This document shows positions 50,626-59,489 of a stretch of 64,000 nucleotides of DNA, piece by piece. The notes beneath the pieces are model-generated. The model was given only the letters and a program-made list of their open reading frames with translations. It made no database searches and had not been told where the DNA came from. A program made the translations under genes and the position numbers. This stretch comes from Mesorhizobium sp. M7A.F.Ca.US.008.03.1.1 (lineage in GTDB: Bacteria; Pseudomonadota; Alphaproteobacteria; Rhizobiales; Rhizobiaceae): positions 60,734-124,733 of the forward strand of contig NZ_RZRU01000005.1 in the NCBI RefSeq assembly GCF_003997495.1, written 5' to 3'. Within the stretch, counting starts at the first letter, position 1. Each line of letters begins with the position of its first letter.

Positions 50626-50838
50626 CTAGCGTCCTAGCGCCTGCTTCGAGAGCGATACAAGTTCGGCCTCGTCTCTGATGCCTGCCATGTAGTTGGCGAT
50701 GATTCGGGAGGCCAATCGACCGTGCGCATCAGGTGAATGCTCGTCGACGCGTTTGAGTTGGTCGAAAACCCGCCCTAGCAAGGCTAGTTCGGCACCATCA
50801 AAAATCCCGGCGTCCACAGCTTTTCGTCTAATTGGCAT
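50626..50838 (-). CDS. Hypothetical protein
   Basis: 70 aa: MPIRRKAVDAGIFDGAELAL, LGRVFDQLKRVDEHSPDAHG, RLASRIIANYMAGIRDEAEL. Its start overlaps the end of the ligase gene by 11 bases. Small helical protein of unknown function. Confidence 0.62.
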   Translation of the reverse strand: MPIRRKAVDAGIFDGAELALLGRVFDQLKRVDEHSPDAHGRLASRIIANYMAGIRDEAELVSLSKQALGR

Positions 50839-51700
50839 CAGGTTCCTCCTCTCTGAAGTCCTGCAGCGATGCGTGCCGCAAATCCTGTTCGCCGCGCAAG
50901 TGCTTCACGCGGGCGATGATCCCCGGTTTTACCCATTGGGTTGCCGACCGCTTCATGCCCTTCGGTGCTGCTCCTGCGTGGTTCTGGACGCGCTTCCAGA
51001 GGCGTTCGCGCGTCTCCCGGTTCAGGGTGATGAAGGCCGAGCCGACATAGCGCCCCGTGCCTCGCTCTGCCATGAGAGCGAATGCCGGCTTGCCAGGCTC
51101 CCGCTCGACCCCGAGAAGGTCAAACTCGCCGACGGCATAGCTTTTGGCCTTTAGCCAGTTTGTCGTTGGTCCGCTCCGATATTTGCTATCGCGACGCTTC
51201 GACACCATGCCCTCAAGGCCAGCTTGGTCGACAAGTTGGAAGATGCTGGCGGCATCGCCGGGCATCGGCTGACTGAATTGGATATGCTGTCCCTCAGGGA
51301 TCATCGCGGCAAGGATCTCGCGCCGATCCTCCAACGGCATGTCACGGAGGTCATGGCCGTTGATGTGCAGCAAGTCGAAAGCGACGAAGTAGAGGTCGTG
51401 CTGGCGACTGGTGATCGCCTTGCGCAGCGCCGAGAAGTGGGACAGGCCAGCATCGTTCAACACGATGATCTCGCCGTCGATGACGGCATTCTCTACACCG
51501 AGGGCGGCGGCGGCCTTTGCGAGGTCGCGATATTTCGATGTCCAGTCCAGGCCGCGCCGAGTGAAAATTCGAGGGCCGCCGGCATCGATCACGAGCTGGG
51601 AGCGGTAGCCATCGAACTTGACCTCATGCAGCCAATCACCGCCCTCGGGAGGTTTCTCCACCAAGGTTGGCATCATCGGCGAAATGAACTTCAAACGCAT
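50828..51700 (-). CDS. ATP-dependent DNA ligase (LigD/LigC-type catalytic core)
   Basis: 290 aa. Adenylation motif I is EVKFDGYRSQ with the nucleotidyl Lys28; motif III VIDGEIIVLN; motif IIIa LYFVAFDLLHINGHDL; motif IV GLEGMVSKRRDSKYR; motif V TTNWLKAKSYAVGEF. The OB-fold part follows (VGSAFITLNRETRERLWKRV). Only the ligase domain is present, with no polymerase or phosphoesterase domains and no Ku gene nearby. Such single-domain ligases act in NHEJ or repair. Heads a three-gene minus operon; SRAP lies 0.9 kb beyond it. Confidence 0.93.
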   Translation of the reverse strand: MRLKFISPMMPTLVEKPPEGGDWLHEVKFDGYRSQLVIDAGGPRIFTRRGLDWTSKYRDLAKAAAALGVENAVIDGEIIVLNDAGLSHFSALRKAITSRQHDLYFVAFDLLHINGHDLRDMPLEDRREILAAMIPEGQHIQFSQPMPGDAASIFQLVDQAGLEGMVSKRRDSKYRSGPTTNWLKAKSYAVGEFDLLGVEREPGKPAFALMAERGTGRYVGSAFITLNRETRERLWKRVQNHAGAAPKGMKRSATQWVKPGIIARVKHLRGEQDLRHASLQDFREEEPDAN

Positions 51701-51785
51701 GCCTTGGACTCGTGGAACCGCGATTCAATAAGCTTAAGCTAAAATGGTTCCGGAACTTTTACCGTGGCGCCGGGTTCGATGCCCC

Positions 51786-52010
51786 ATGAAGAACGATCCC
51801 GATTGCAGAGCCGCGCTGCGGCTGATCAGAGAAACGATCGAGGACCACTGTCCGCCGGGCGTTCTGCCCAGCGAGGAGGCCGTGAACGGGATCTATGGAC
51901 CGGGCCTGCTTGACGAGGCTGAGGCGCTGGCCGCCGCCATCGTGGCGACAGTCGAGCGATTGCAATTGAGTTCAGCCGTCAAGCCGCCGGCGCCGAGCAT
52001 TAAGGCGTAG
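51786..52010 (+). CDS. Hypothetical protein
   Basis: 74 aa: MKNDPDCRAALRLIRETIED, HCPPGVLPSEEAVNGIYGPG, LLDEAEALAAAIVATVERLQ. Small helical protein. ATG 51786 preferred to the upstream GTG/ATG at 51744. No family recognised. Confidence 0.6.
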   Translation: MKNDPDCRAALRLIRETIEDHCPPGVLPSEEAVNGIYGPGLLDEAEALAAAIVATVERLQLSSAVKPPAPSIKA

Positions 52011-52020
52011 CCCAGAACGC

Positions 52021-52051
52021 AAAAAGCCCGCCAGCCGTAAGGCCAGCGGGC
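52021..52051 (-). terminator. Terminator-like hairpin (minus orientation)
   Basis: On the minus strand GCCCGCTGGCC-TTAC-GGCTGGCGGGC folds with two GU pairs and is followed by TTTTT (52025-52021). No minus-strand gene ends just upstream, so it may simply isolate the convergent unit at 51786. Confidence 0.55.
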
Positions 52052-52265
52052 AGGGTCTGGAGTGCTGGGATCAACCAGCATAGGTCAACGAGCGGCGGCA
52101 AAGATTGGTTGCGAGTATCACTTGCGCCCAGGCAAATAGAATCCCCGTCGAAGGACCAAGGATTCGCCGACGTAGCCAAACGATATGCTGCGTTGATTGT
52201 TCTGAATGAGGTCGCGAAGTCGGAACGACCAGCGGAACTATGCGTCTTCGGCCAAGTTAGGCCTC

Positions 52266-52691
52266 ATGGTTGAGCACATCGAAACCACCAACCCAATCGT
52301 GACAGGATTCAAAGGGTTGTGCCCGCGTTGTCAGCAGGGGCACCTATTTGCCGGGTATCTGAAGCTGGCGCCTCGCTGTGACATATGCGGGCTAGATTTT
52401 TCCTTCGCCGATCCGGCTGACGGCCCGGCGTTCTTTTCGATGTCGATAGTTGCGTTTCCCGCTATGGCCTTCGCGCTCTGGCTACAGCTGCGGTTTGAGC
52501 CTCCCTTCTGGATCCACATCTTAACAAGCTTGCCTATGACTATTGGCGCTTGTGTCCTGCTGCTCCGGCCTCTCAAAGGATGGCTTGTCTGCTCTCAGTA
52601 TTTTCACAAAGCCGCCGAGGGCTCAATCGACTTTGAATGGCATGCGACCGAGGCACAGCGTCGAGTTGATGCCGGCCGCTCACATCAATAA
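52266..52691 (+). CDS. DUF983 membrane protein
   Basis: 141 aa. N-terminal zinc knuckle CPRCQQGHLF and CDICGLDFSF, DFSFADPADGPAFFSMSIVA, then two to three membrane helices (AFPAMAFALWLQLRFEPPFW, TSLPMTIGACVLLLRPLKGW). DUF983 occurs chromosomally near cytochrome oxidase assembly genes; here it stands in the island as cargo. ATG 52266 follows the family start. Confidence 0.82.
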   Translation: MVEHIETTNPIVTGFKGLCPRCQQGHLFAGYLKLAPRCDICGLDFSFADPADGPAFFSMSIVAFPAMAFALWLQLRFEPPFWIHILTSLPMTIGACVLLLRPLKGWLVCSQYFHKAAEGSIDFEWHATEAQRRVDAGRSHQ

Positions 52692-52947
52692 GTCATCCTC
52701 GCAGCCGTCGCTGCATTCCTTCAATGGGGTTCCTCGGCCAGGGCGATCCTTGAGGTCGCTGTCGCGCATTTAAAGCCACCATCCAGGTTCTGGGTTAGCG
52801 CACCAGCTACACGACGTTGCCAGCACGACCGCAACGGCTACCGGGCAGATAATAGCGTCCGTGGGGAATTTACCAGAACAACGGTCGTCACTTGCACAAA
52901 TAATAACTTTAGGAGATGCTGATCTGCGGCCTTGGGAGGGCTTGGGG

Positions 52948-53448
52948 ATGAAAAGAAAAACGTTGATGGCACTCGTTGCCATTGTGCCGCTGTGCGGCTG
53001 TCAAACAAGCAATCAAGCTGATTACATGCAAATTGGCTACGGGCCAAGTTTCGAGGTCGCGCACGCTCAGTGCGAGATGCGAAAAGGATCAGTAGACCAA
53101 GGCTATCTTGCCATCGGATCCCCCGCCTTTGTTGCTGGTGCGGGGATCGGCAATGCGCTGGGCAACTTGGCTGCCGAAGATCAATATATGAAGAACTGCC
53201 TGATCATCAGCGGCTGGAAGCGCTCGCCGCGCGGACGAGGCGCTGCCGCTGCATCCGCCGTTGCCTCTGGTGCGACACCTACCCCCTATGGAATCCAGCG
53301 CGCACCCGGTAGCTGGATCAACACCGCTCTGCTCGACTGGTCAGATGCGAACAACAAATGCATCGGCGGTGACAAGGCCTCTTGCGCCACTCGAGCAAAG
53401 CTTGGCGCGCAATTGAGAGCCTCCGGCATCAACCCAGCGCCAATCTGA
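52948..53448 (+). CDS. Putative lipoprotein
   Basis: 166 aa. Lipoprotein signal MKRKTLMALVAIVPLCGCQT with lipobox PLCGC (Cys 18). The mature part contains GYGPSFEVAHAQCEMRKGSV, AGAGIGNALGNLAAEDQYMK and WINTALLDWSDANNKCIGGD with paired Cys. Envelope-located, function unknown. GGGAGG upstream of ATG 52948. Confidence 0.78.
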   Translation: MKRKTLMALVAIVPLCGCQTSNQADYMQIGYGPSFEVAHAQCEMRKGSVDQGYLAIGSPAFVAGAGIGNALGNLAAEDQYMKNCLIISGWKRSPRGRGAAAASAVASGATPTPYGIQRAPGSWINTALLDWSDANNKCIGGDKASCATRAKLGAQLRASGINPAPI

Positions 53449-53512
53449 TTGCAGGAATATTGGTCCTTGGCTTCTTGGCACGACTGGTAGGTATTGGAGA
53501 GGGGTCGCTAGC

Positions 53513-54349
53513 GTGGACAAGTCACGATACGACAATCGGGCTGACCAGTGGCGCAGGCGGCAAGGTGCGCAGCGGCGACGTGCGCGAGTGCTCGCAAGCG
53601 TTCCAAAGCGGCTCGTATTCGTTACGATTGCTGCTATGGCTGCCTTCGTGGCGCTTTTTGTCGAGGAGCACAGTGACGTCGCGCCAGACCTCCACGTTTC
53701 CAGCTGGGTCGCACCGAAGCCGGCGCCGATCGCCGGTGTTGCCGCCGTCATAGACGGTGACACGATCGAGATTCATGGACAGCGTATCCGCGTCAACGGT
53801 GTCGACGCACCCGAGTCCGCCCAGCAATGCGATGACGCCGAGGGCCGCCTCTACCGGTGCGGTGCGAAGGCCGCAGCAGCGCTCGACGGTTTCCTGGCCG
53901 CTGCGAGGCCGGTTACATGCACCTTCGTCGCGTGGGACCGCTACAACCGGTTTGTGGGAGACTGCCGGCGTGCGGATCTTGCCAGCGTGGCCGCCTGGAT
54001 GGTCGAGCACGGCCATGCGCTCGACTGGCCCAAATACAGCCACGGTGCCTATGCCGCGCAGCAGGAGAAGGCCGAGGCGGCAAAAGTGGGGCTGTGGGTC
54101 GGAAGGTTTCAGATCCCGTGGGAATGGCGTGCTGGGCACGGTAGCGGCGATCCTTCCTCCTCGGCAATCACCAACCAGCCTCTAGGGCTCATCAACAGAC
54201 AGGTTGCGCAGAGCTATTCGTGCCAGCCAAGGCGAACCTGCCCGCAGATCAGCTCGTGCGACGAGGCGAACTGGTATCTGGCCAACTGCCCATGGGGCGG
54301 CAAGCTTGATCGCGACAAGGATGGAATCCCGTGCGAGAGCCTTTGCTGA
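53513..54349 (+). CDS. Membrane-anchored thermonuclease (SNase) with Excalibur calcium-binding domain
   Basis: 278 aa. One N-terminal membrane helix (RLVFVTIAAMAAFVALFVEE), then the staphylococcal-nuclease domain: VAAVIDGDTIEIHGQRIRVN (catalytic Asp and Arg), GVDAPESAQQCDDAEGRLYR (Glu), CTFVAWDRYNRFVGDC (Arg). The C-terminus is an Excalibur motif (CPQISSCDEANWYLANCPWG, DRDKDGIPCESLC) with the DxDxDGxxCE calcium loop. It is an envelope-facing nuclease. GTG start at 53513 behind GGAGAGGGG. Confidence 0.9.
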   Translation: MDKSRYDNRADQWRRRQGAQRRRARVLASVPKRLVFVTIAAMAAFVALFVEEHSDVAPDLHVSSWVAPKPAPIAGVAAVIDGDTIEIHGQRIRVNGVDAPESAQQCDDAEGRLYRCGAKAAAALDGFLAAARPVTCTFVAWDRYNRFVGDCRRADLASVAAWMVEHGHALDWPKYSHGAYAAQQEKAEAAKVGLWVGRFQIPWEWRAGHGSGDPSSSAITNQPLGLINRQVAQSYSCQPRRTCPQISSCDEANWYLANCPWGGKLDRDKDGIPCESLC

Positions 54350-54351
54350 CG

Positions 54352-54714
54352 ATGAAACGATTGGTCAGAACTGCCGCACTAGTTTTGTTGGCCGGCATCA
54401 CACAAGCGCATGCCGACGCAAGACGCGGGGCCTTCTCAAATGCACTTTGGTATTCTTCAAAATGCCCTGCTTATGAACTCGATCCGCAAAAGGCCATGGA
54501 AATAGCCGTGTCCGTTGGACTGCCTAACACTCCTAGCTCGATCATAGTCACCGCGAACGAAGGAGAGAGTTCGTTCCTCTCAAATGTGGTGCCTTTCGCT
54601 GGCCACCCGGATCGCGCGCAACTGTCGTATGAGGAGTGCACCAATGCCTATTCCCTCTTTGGACCGGAGGGGACGGTGATCAAAGGAATTCTCAGACTGC
54701 GATCGGGCGATTAG
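54352..54714 (+). CDS. Secreted hypothetical protein
   Basis: 120 aa. Signal peptide MKRLVRTAALVLLAGITQAH with cleavage near ADA. The mature part holds ALWYSSKCPAYELDPQKAME, SIIVTANEGESSFLSNVVPF and SYEECTNAYSLFGPEG with two Cys. It starts 3 bases after the nuclease stop, so is likely its operon partner. No family recognised. Confidence 0.72.
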   Translation: MKRLVRTAALVLLAGITQAHADARRGAFSNALWYSSKCPAYELDPQKAMEIAVSVGLPNTPSSIIVTANEGESSFLSNVVPFAGHPDRAQLSYEECTNAYSLFGPEGTVIKGILRLRSGD

Positions 54715-54753
54715 CGGCGGCAACTTGTAATCTACACCGAAAGGGGAGGCGGC

Positions 54754-55365
54754 TTGCGCCCGCGCGCCACTTGCGCAAGTATTAGCGAACTGGCTGGGGG
54801 GCATAGTGCTGTGGGTTGGGGGAAATTCGTATCGTTTGCACTAGCAATGATCGCTGGTGCTGCAGAAGCTCAAACGCTTCAGGGCGTCGAAAACTGCCGG
54901 CAGCTTTTAAACGATGCTGACCGGCTGGCATGTTACGATGGCCTGCACACGGGCACGGCATCGCCGGTAGAAACAGCATCGAAGTCTGCTTCGCCCGTTA
55001 CTCTCGCCAACGCTCGATTCGATATCCAGGACAAAAATTACGAACAGCAGGTTTTCAGCCCTCGGATCGAACTCCACATGTCGTTTGCCAACACCTCGCC
55101 CAAGAGAGTGTCAGCCCTGGCTTTAGTGGTTTCAATCAAGGATGCGTTCGGCGATGTGATCCTCAACGGAGAGAGCAAGTTGGATGTCAGCATCAGGCCG
55201 GGCGGCACAGAGACAAGTCCAACGTTCTTGTTTTGGGAGGACAACCAATTCTTGAACGACGACGCCTATAGCAAGATGATTGGGCCGGTAGCCGCTGGCA
55301 CAGCTACGGTCGAAGTAGCAATCAACAAGGTGGTCTACGACGATGGGACAGTCGAGCCGTACTAA
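54754..55365 (+). CDS. Secreted hypothetical protein with ENCRxL...RLACYD motif
   Basis: 203 aa from TTG 54754 (GGGGAGG just before) or 184 aa from GTG 54811. A signal-like helix (FVSFALAMIAGAAEAQT) precedes VENCRQLLNDADRLACYDGL, a Cys-containing motif found in periplasmic proteins of several secretion-linked families. The remainder is a beta-rich immunoglobulin-like domain (RIELHMSFANTSPKRVSALA, AFGDVILNGESKLDVSIRPG). Function unknown. Confidence 0.7.
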   Translation: MRPRATCASISELAGGHSAVGWGKFVSFALAMIAGAAEAQTLQGVENCRQLLNDADRLACYDGLHTGTASPVETASKSASPVTLANARFDIQDKNYEQQVFSPRIELHMSFANTSPKRVSALALVVSIKDAFGDVILNGESKLDVSIRPGGTETSPTFLFWEDNQFLNDDAYSKMIGPVAAGTATVEVAINKVVYDDGTVEPY

Positions 55366-55382
55366 TCTGCAAGGGGGGAAAT

Positions 55383-55679
55383 ATGCCGCATATTGAGCGT
55401 ATCGAGACCAGAAAGCGCGGCTTCTTCGGAATGCTGTTTTGGTGGATGTTCTTGGCCTTCAATGCGCTGATGGGCCTGTGGATGTTCGCCGGAATTAAAG
55501 GTGCGAGTCAACAATATCAGGCGACAACTGACGCTGCGTCGCATGTCGGAACTGCGATCGGCGGCAGCATTGCCATAGGCATCTTGCTCTGGATCTGGGT
55601 GTTCGGCGATATTATTCTAGGATTGCTGGTGCTGTTGTCGCGGGGGAAGCGAATTACGATCGAGCAAACCGTCAACTGA
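55383..55679 (+). CDS. Small two-helix membrane protein
   Basis: 98 aa. KRGFFGMLFWWMFLAFNALM and GLWMFAGIKG form helix 1, GSIAIGILLWIWVFGDIILG and LLVLLS helix 2; the linker carries ASHVGTAIG. Similar small rhizobial proteins are known only as hypotheticals. AGGGGGGAA six bases before ATG 55383. Confidence 0.72.
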   Translation: MPHIERIETRKRGFFGMLFWWMFLAFNALMGLWMFAGIKGASQQYQATTDAASHVGTAIGGSIAIGILLWIWVFGDIILGLLVLLSRGKRITIEQTVN

Positions 55680-55689
55680 GGGGGAAGTC

Positions 55690-56211
55690 ATGCAGGTGCT
55701 TGGTGACGCGACTATTAAAAGATTTGCCGATACGGACTCGGGGGAGTTAGTGGCTTTCGGCACGAGAACAAGGAATCTCGGAATTGTGCTTGCTCCACAA
55801 GACGGAGATGGCCGGCTCATTGGAATGGTTACGGTTGGCGAAGAACCACACCCCCGGATGATTTTCGGTAGTCCAAAGAGTGAATGCCTGTCCTTTGGGA
55901 CCAATTGGGCAATCGAACCACTTTCGGGTGACCAGTCGTTTCCTAGCCTCCATGAGCGCACCAATTTGGCGGGATTGCTTGCCCAAACGGCGGAGGGCTG
56001 GCTTATGAGTTTCGCCACCAGTGGCGTCGATTCCGTCGGGCGGTTCACTACTCAATGGTGGAATATCTCAAGCAACAAACAGGAGAACTTGGGTGATAGG
56101 GCTGCCCTATTTGCGTCTTGGAGGATATGGCAAAGCAGTGATGAGTGGCGAAACAACGCCAGGGCAACTCCTGTGCACGAATACACCGCTACGGCGCCCC
56201 AGCGGAGATAG
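55690..56211 (+). CDS. Hypothetical protein
   Basis: 173 aa, mixed alpha/beta: MQVLGDATIKRFADTDSGEL, VAFGTRTRNLGIVLAPQDGD, TQWWNISSNKQENLGDRAAL. No signal peptide. GGGGGAAG before ATG 55690. No family recognised. Lower codon bias than the chromosomal genes. Confidence 0.62.
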   Translation: MQVLGDATIKRFADTDSGELVAFGTRTRNLGIVLAPQDGDGRLIGMVTVGEEPHPRMIFGSPKSECLSFGTNWAIEPLSGDQSFPSLHERTNLAGLLAQTAEGWLMSFATSGVDSVGRFTTQWWNISSNKQENLGDRAALFASWRIWQSSDEWRNNARATPVHEYTATAPQRR

Positions 56212-56219
56212 TTTTTTCT

Positions 56220-56435
56220 ATGCATAGCTGGGGCGGATGGCTAGCCGGGATCGCTTTCATTGTCGCGCTGAACCTGGGGGCAAACCTAATTGCCCAGAAA
56301 ATAACAACGCTTCAACATGACCGCACCGGACCCTGGATGCCTTATCGCATCTTAGTTATCGGATGCCTATTCGCACTTTTGGCGGTGTGTGCCCTCGTTC
56401 TGATCGTGCTCGACGCCGCAGGATATCGGCTATGA
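56220..56435 (+). CDS. Small membrane protein
   Basis: 71 aa: MHSWGGWLAGIAFIVALNLG as helix 1, YRILVIGCLFALLAVCALVL as helix 2. ATG 56220 has no clear SD; it lies 8 bases after the previous stop and may be coupled. Function unknown. Confidence 0.5.
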   Translation: MHSWGGWLAGIAFIVALNLGANLIAQKITTLQHDRTGPWMPYRILVIGCLFALLAVCALVLIVLDAAGYRL

Positions 56436-56517
56436 CCCACGCCCCTCCGGGGCCACCCTCAGTGAAACAGCAGCGCGCCGACGACGGCGAGCGATGCGAG
56501 GAAGGCCAGCGCTGGCA

Positions 56518-56823
56518 TCATGCGACTCCCCTAGGCTCGGAGTGCTCAAGCCACCGCTGGCCCATGTATTCCATCGCGCCGGCAAGCTCGGTGAAAAACT
56601 GATCCATGTTCGCAGCGGCAATCGTCATCCGCAGCACCGACCCATCAGGGCGAGTGAACTGGAGACCGAAGAACTGGCCATCCGGCGAGCAGCCGAGCCA
56701 ATAGCCCTCGGCCTCCGCTGCAGCAAAGTCGCCGAACTGTTCCTGAAAGTCGCGGCGGTTCTCTTCTACCCGCTCGACGTGTTCCGGTGGGGCTCGCCAC
56801 CAAGCTTCGGGTCTCTCGTTCAT
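56518..56823 (-). CDS. Hypothetical phage-module protein
   Basis: 101 aa: MNERPEAWWRAPPEHVERVE, NRRDFQEQFGDFAAAEAEGY and QFTRPDGSVLRMTIAAANMD. Overlaps the tape-measure stop (ATGA-type, 56820-56823), with AGGAGG eight bases before the ATG. Last gene of the minus-strand phage run. No family recognised. Confidence 0.65.
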   Translation of the reverse strand: MNERPEAWWRAPPEHVERVEENRRDFQEQFGDFAAAEAEGYWLGCSPDGQFFGLQFTRPDGSVLRMTIAAANMDQFFTELAGAMEYMGQRWLEHSEPRGVA

Positions 56824-59039
56824 CGGCTTGGCCTCCTGCCAAGGCTGGTTTGCTGGTGCCTCACCCACTCCCTTTCGAGCCTATTCATTGCGATATCGCC
56901 GATGGTGATATCGTCGATCGGTGTGCCGCCATTGAATTGCAGAAGCAGAGGCGTCCTCTTCGAGGAAGACGAGGCCGGCGCAAGATTGGCAGTGGCAAGG
57001 CCGCCGCCAGCGAAGCGCGGAATGGACATCGACCGGTTGAAGTTGTCCACCACGCCACCGACGCTGAAGCCGCGAAGCGCCCGGAGCGGGTCGACGCCCG
57101 AGTTGAGGGCAGCGAGGAAATCAACGCCGAGACGTTGCACCGCGCGAGCCTGGATGACGAATTCGCCAGCCGACAAGCGCGCCAGGATGCTATCGGTCCT
57201 CGGTCCACCAGGACCGCGCACGACGCCACCGGAACGGAAACCCTGCGTCCCGCCGCCGCCACTGTCACCGCCCAACCCGACGAGCTGCTTCGCCAGATTG
57301 ATGGCCGACTGGATCTTCGAAACGATGCTGTCGACCAGCGACGACACGCGGTTGAGGACGCTGCTGGCGATGCTGACCAGGCTGTTGAAGACGGCGGTGA
57401 TCCGCGCTGGCAACGTGCCAAACCAGCCCGCGATCCGCTCGACGATCGCCTGCGCAATCTGGCCGAGCTTATCGATAAGGCCATTCCAGACCGACAGGAT
57501 GGCATCCACAATGCCGTTGAACGCATCGACCGCCGCTTGCTGGCCTTCGCCGAAGGCGGCAACAATGCCCTGCCAGAGCCCTGTGGCGCCGTCGACAATG
57601 GCCTGCCAGGCCACGGCTGCGCCGCCGGTGATGAACTGCCACGCGGCCGAGACCCCGGCTTTGATTTCCTCCCAGAAGACGCCTATCAGGACTCCCGCCG
57701 ATACCGCCGCTGCGGCAACCGCCAGCGGGATGCCCCCCACCAGACCGGCCAGGAAACCTATGCCTGCCACCACTGCACCGATGCTTGACGCCAGCAGTGT
57801 GAATGCACCCACGGCCGAAAGGATCGCGGTTCCGAGTGCCAGCTCGCCGGCAGTGATGTCGGTGCCGAATACGCGGTTGATCTGGTCGGCAACGAACTGC
57901 GCGCCGTCTCGGAGCAGCCGGAAGGCCGGCAGGACGAGCCCGTTAAAGACGCCCGCGACGTCGTTGCCGAACTGGATGACGGCGGCCGACCATTCCTTGA
58001 TCCATGGATTTTTGATGGCTGCGGTGTTGCCGCTTAGCAGGTGCAGGAGATCGCCCAGGACACCGGCGGTAACGCGGGCAGCCTCAGCGCCGAACTGCAG
58101 AATGGCGTCCTTGTTGTCCACGATCAGATCCCGGAACGCTTGGGCGCCGACCAGGACGAGCGGTGCGAACAACAGGCCAAGTTTCTTTCTGACGCCGAAG
58201 AGGGCCGCAGACAGAGAATCCAGCATGTCACCCAGCGAGTCGCCCAATGCCGCGTCGGCAGGCGTGAACAGGAACCCCAGCTTTTCCGCCTCTTTCCCGA
58301 GGTCGCGGATTCCATCTCGACCCTGGTTTAGGAACGGGATGAGTTCGGCGAACGATTTGCCGAAAATCTCCATCCCCAGCGCGACCTTGACCGGGCCGTC
58401 TTCCAATCGGGAAAATGCCTCTGCGAGATCCCCTATGATAGCCTCGGTCGGGCGCAACTTGCCGTTGGCGTCCTTGATCTTGACGCCGAGCCGGTCGAAG
58501 ACGGTTCCGGCCTTCTTGGTCGCGTCCGCCGTCTTGTCGACCTTGCCGCCGAAGCGCTGCACACTCACGCCTGAGTCATCGAAAGCCTTATCGGTTTTGG
58601 CGGTCTGGCCGGCCGCTTCGGCAATTGCCTTGTTCAGCCGCGACATACCGGCGACGAATTGGTCATTGCCGACGTCGGCCTGCTTCGCTGCAAATGCCAA
58701 TCGCTGATAAGCGTCAATTTGCAGGCCGGCTTTTTGCGCGCCTTTGCCCGCCGCGTCGGCGGCCTCAGCGCCACTCTTGGCCAAGCTGAACATTGCCGCG
58801 CCAGCCGCCGTCGCACCAGAAGCAAGGCCGGTGCCGAGCAAGGCAACGTTCTTCGCGACGTTCGCCAGGTCAGACCGCACCTTCGACAGGCTGGCGCTAA
58901 ACTTGGCAAAATTCGCTTTGTCCACGGCAGCCTTGATGTCCTTGAACGCTTTTTCTCCGGCCGCGCCAAGGGCTTTGAGCTGGCTCGCGATATCCTTGCC
59001 GCCGTCGAGCGCAATGCGTTGCGTGATGGTTTTGGCCAT
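56820..59039 (-). CDS. Phage tail tape-measure protein
   Basis: 739 aa. N-terminal coiled-coil (IASQLKALGAAGEKAFKDIK, KVRSDLANVAKNVALLGTGL), the TP901-type tape-measure core (YQRLAFAAKQADVGNDQFVA, SRLEDGPVKVALGMEIFGKS, FAELIPFLNQGRDGIRDLGK), several hydrophobic segments (AVVAGIGFLAGLVGGIPLAV), Trp-rich helix repeats (VWNGLIDKLGQIAQAIVERI), and a Gly-rich end (FRSGGVVRGPGGPRTDSILA, RLSAGEFVIQARAVQRLGVD) typical of these proteins. It would set tail length in a siphophage- or myophage-type tail. No major tail protein or chaperone frameshift pair is seen upstream. Confidence 0.92.
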   Translation of the reverse strand: MAKTITQRIALDGGKDIASQLKALGAAGEKAFKDIKAAVDKANFAKFSASLSKVRSDLANVAKNVALLGTGLASGATAAGAAMFSLAKSGAEAADAAGKGAQKAGLQIDAYQRLAFAAKQADVGNDQFVAGMSRLNKAIAEAAGQTAKTDKAFDDSGVSVQRFGGKVDKTADATKKAGTVFDRLGVKIKDANGKLRPTEAIIGDLAEAFSRLEDGPVKVALGMEIFGKSFAELIPFLNQGRDGIRDLGKEAEKLGFLFTPADAALGDSLGDMLDSLSAALFGVRKKLGLLFAPLVLVGAQAFRDLIVDNKDAILQFGAEAARVTAGVLGDLLHLLSGNTAAIKNPWIKEWSAAVIQFGNDVAGVFNGLVLPAFRLLRDGAQFVADQINRVFGTDITAGELALGTAILSAVGAFTLLASSIGAVVAGIGFLAGLVGGIPLAVAAAAVSAGVLIGVFWEEIKAGVSAAWQFITGGAAVAWQAIVDGATGLWQGIVAAFGEGQQAAVDAFNGIVDAILSVWNGLIDKLGQIAQAIVERIAGWFGTLPARITAVFNSLVSIASSVLNRVSSLVDSIVSKIQSAINLAKQLVGLGGDSGGGGTQGFRSGGVVRGPGGPRTDSILARLSAGEFVIQARAVQRLGVDFLAALNSGVDPLRALRGFSVGGVVDNFNRSMSIPRFAGGGLATANLAPASSSSKRTPLLLQFNGGTPIDDITIGDIAMNRLEREWVRHQQTSLGRRPSR

Positions 59040-59041
59040 GA

Positions 59042-59473
59042 TCAGTCCCCCTTGCCATTGCGGCGGGCGTAGATGTCCGAGGCCATCCCGTTAAACTTGC
59101 CGTTGGCGCGCGCGATTGCGGCGTCCCATGACACCGTCTGAGGCTTGGGAGTTTCGGACTTGGCACGTCGGAAGAAATCGAAACGGGTTGCCGTGCTGCC
59201 AAGCGCCGCTGCGGGTACCTCGGAGGCAGGCGCCGAATTGGCTGGCGTAATTCCATAGATAGCGCGGGTGTTCGCTTCCGAGGACTCGGCGGGATATGAG
59301 CTCCTCAAATCCGCTAGGTGATCCCTCTCGTCCATCGATAGCTGGAAGAAAACCCCGCTACCTCGGTGCTGAGTGGCGTGGAAGAAACCGATCGCGTCTT
59401 CATCGTTCGTGAAAGCTGCATCGCCAGTTTCGACGGCGCGGCGCCAGTGTGCCGAGAATGTTGTGGGGATCAT
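59042..59473 (-). CDS. Hypothetical phage tail-module protein
   Basis: 143 aa: MIPTTFSAHWRRAVETGDAA, FQLSMDERDHLADLRSSYPA, TVSWDAAIARANGKFNGMAS. Two bases before the tape-measure start, where tail assembly chaperones often lie, but I see no slippery frameshift site. No family recognised. Confidence 0.65.
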   Translation of the reverse strand: MIPTTFSAHWRRAVETGDAAFTNDEDAIGFFHATQHRGSGVFFQLSMDERDHLADLRSSYPAESSEANTRAIYGITPANSAPASEVPAAALGSTATRFDFFRRAKSETPKPQTVSWDAAIARANGKFNGMASDIYARRNGKGD

Positions 59474-59489
59474 GGTCTAAAATCCTTCT

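Noticed and set aside
50828..51700. Complete NHEJ system
   Set aside because: No Ku gene and no polymerase or phosphoesterase domain accompanies the ligase in this window.
56494..58707. 737-codon plus-strand frame opposite the tape-measure gene
   Set aside because: Ser/Arg/Pro/Thr-rich translation without domains, opposite a clear tape-measure protein; antisense shadow from high GC3.
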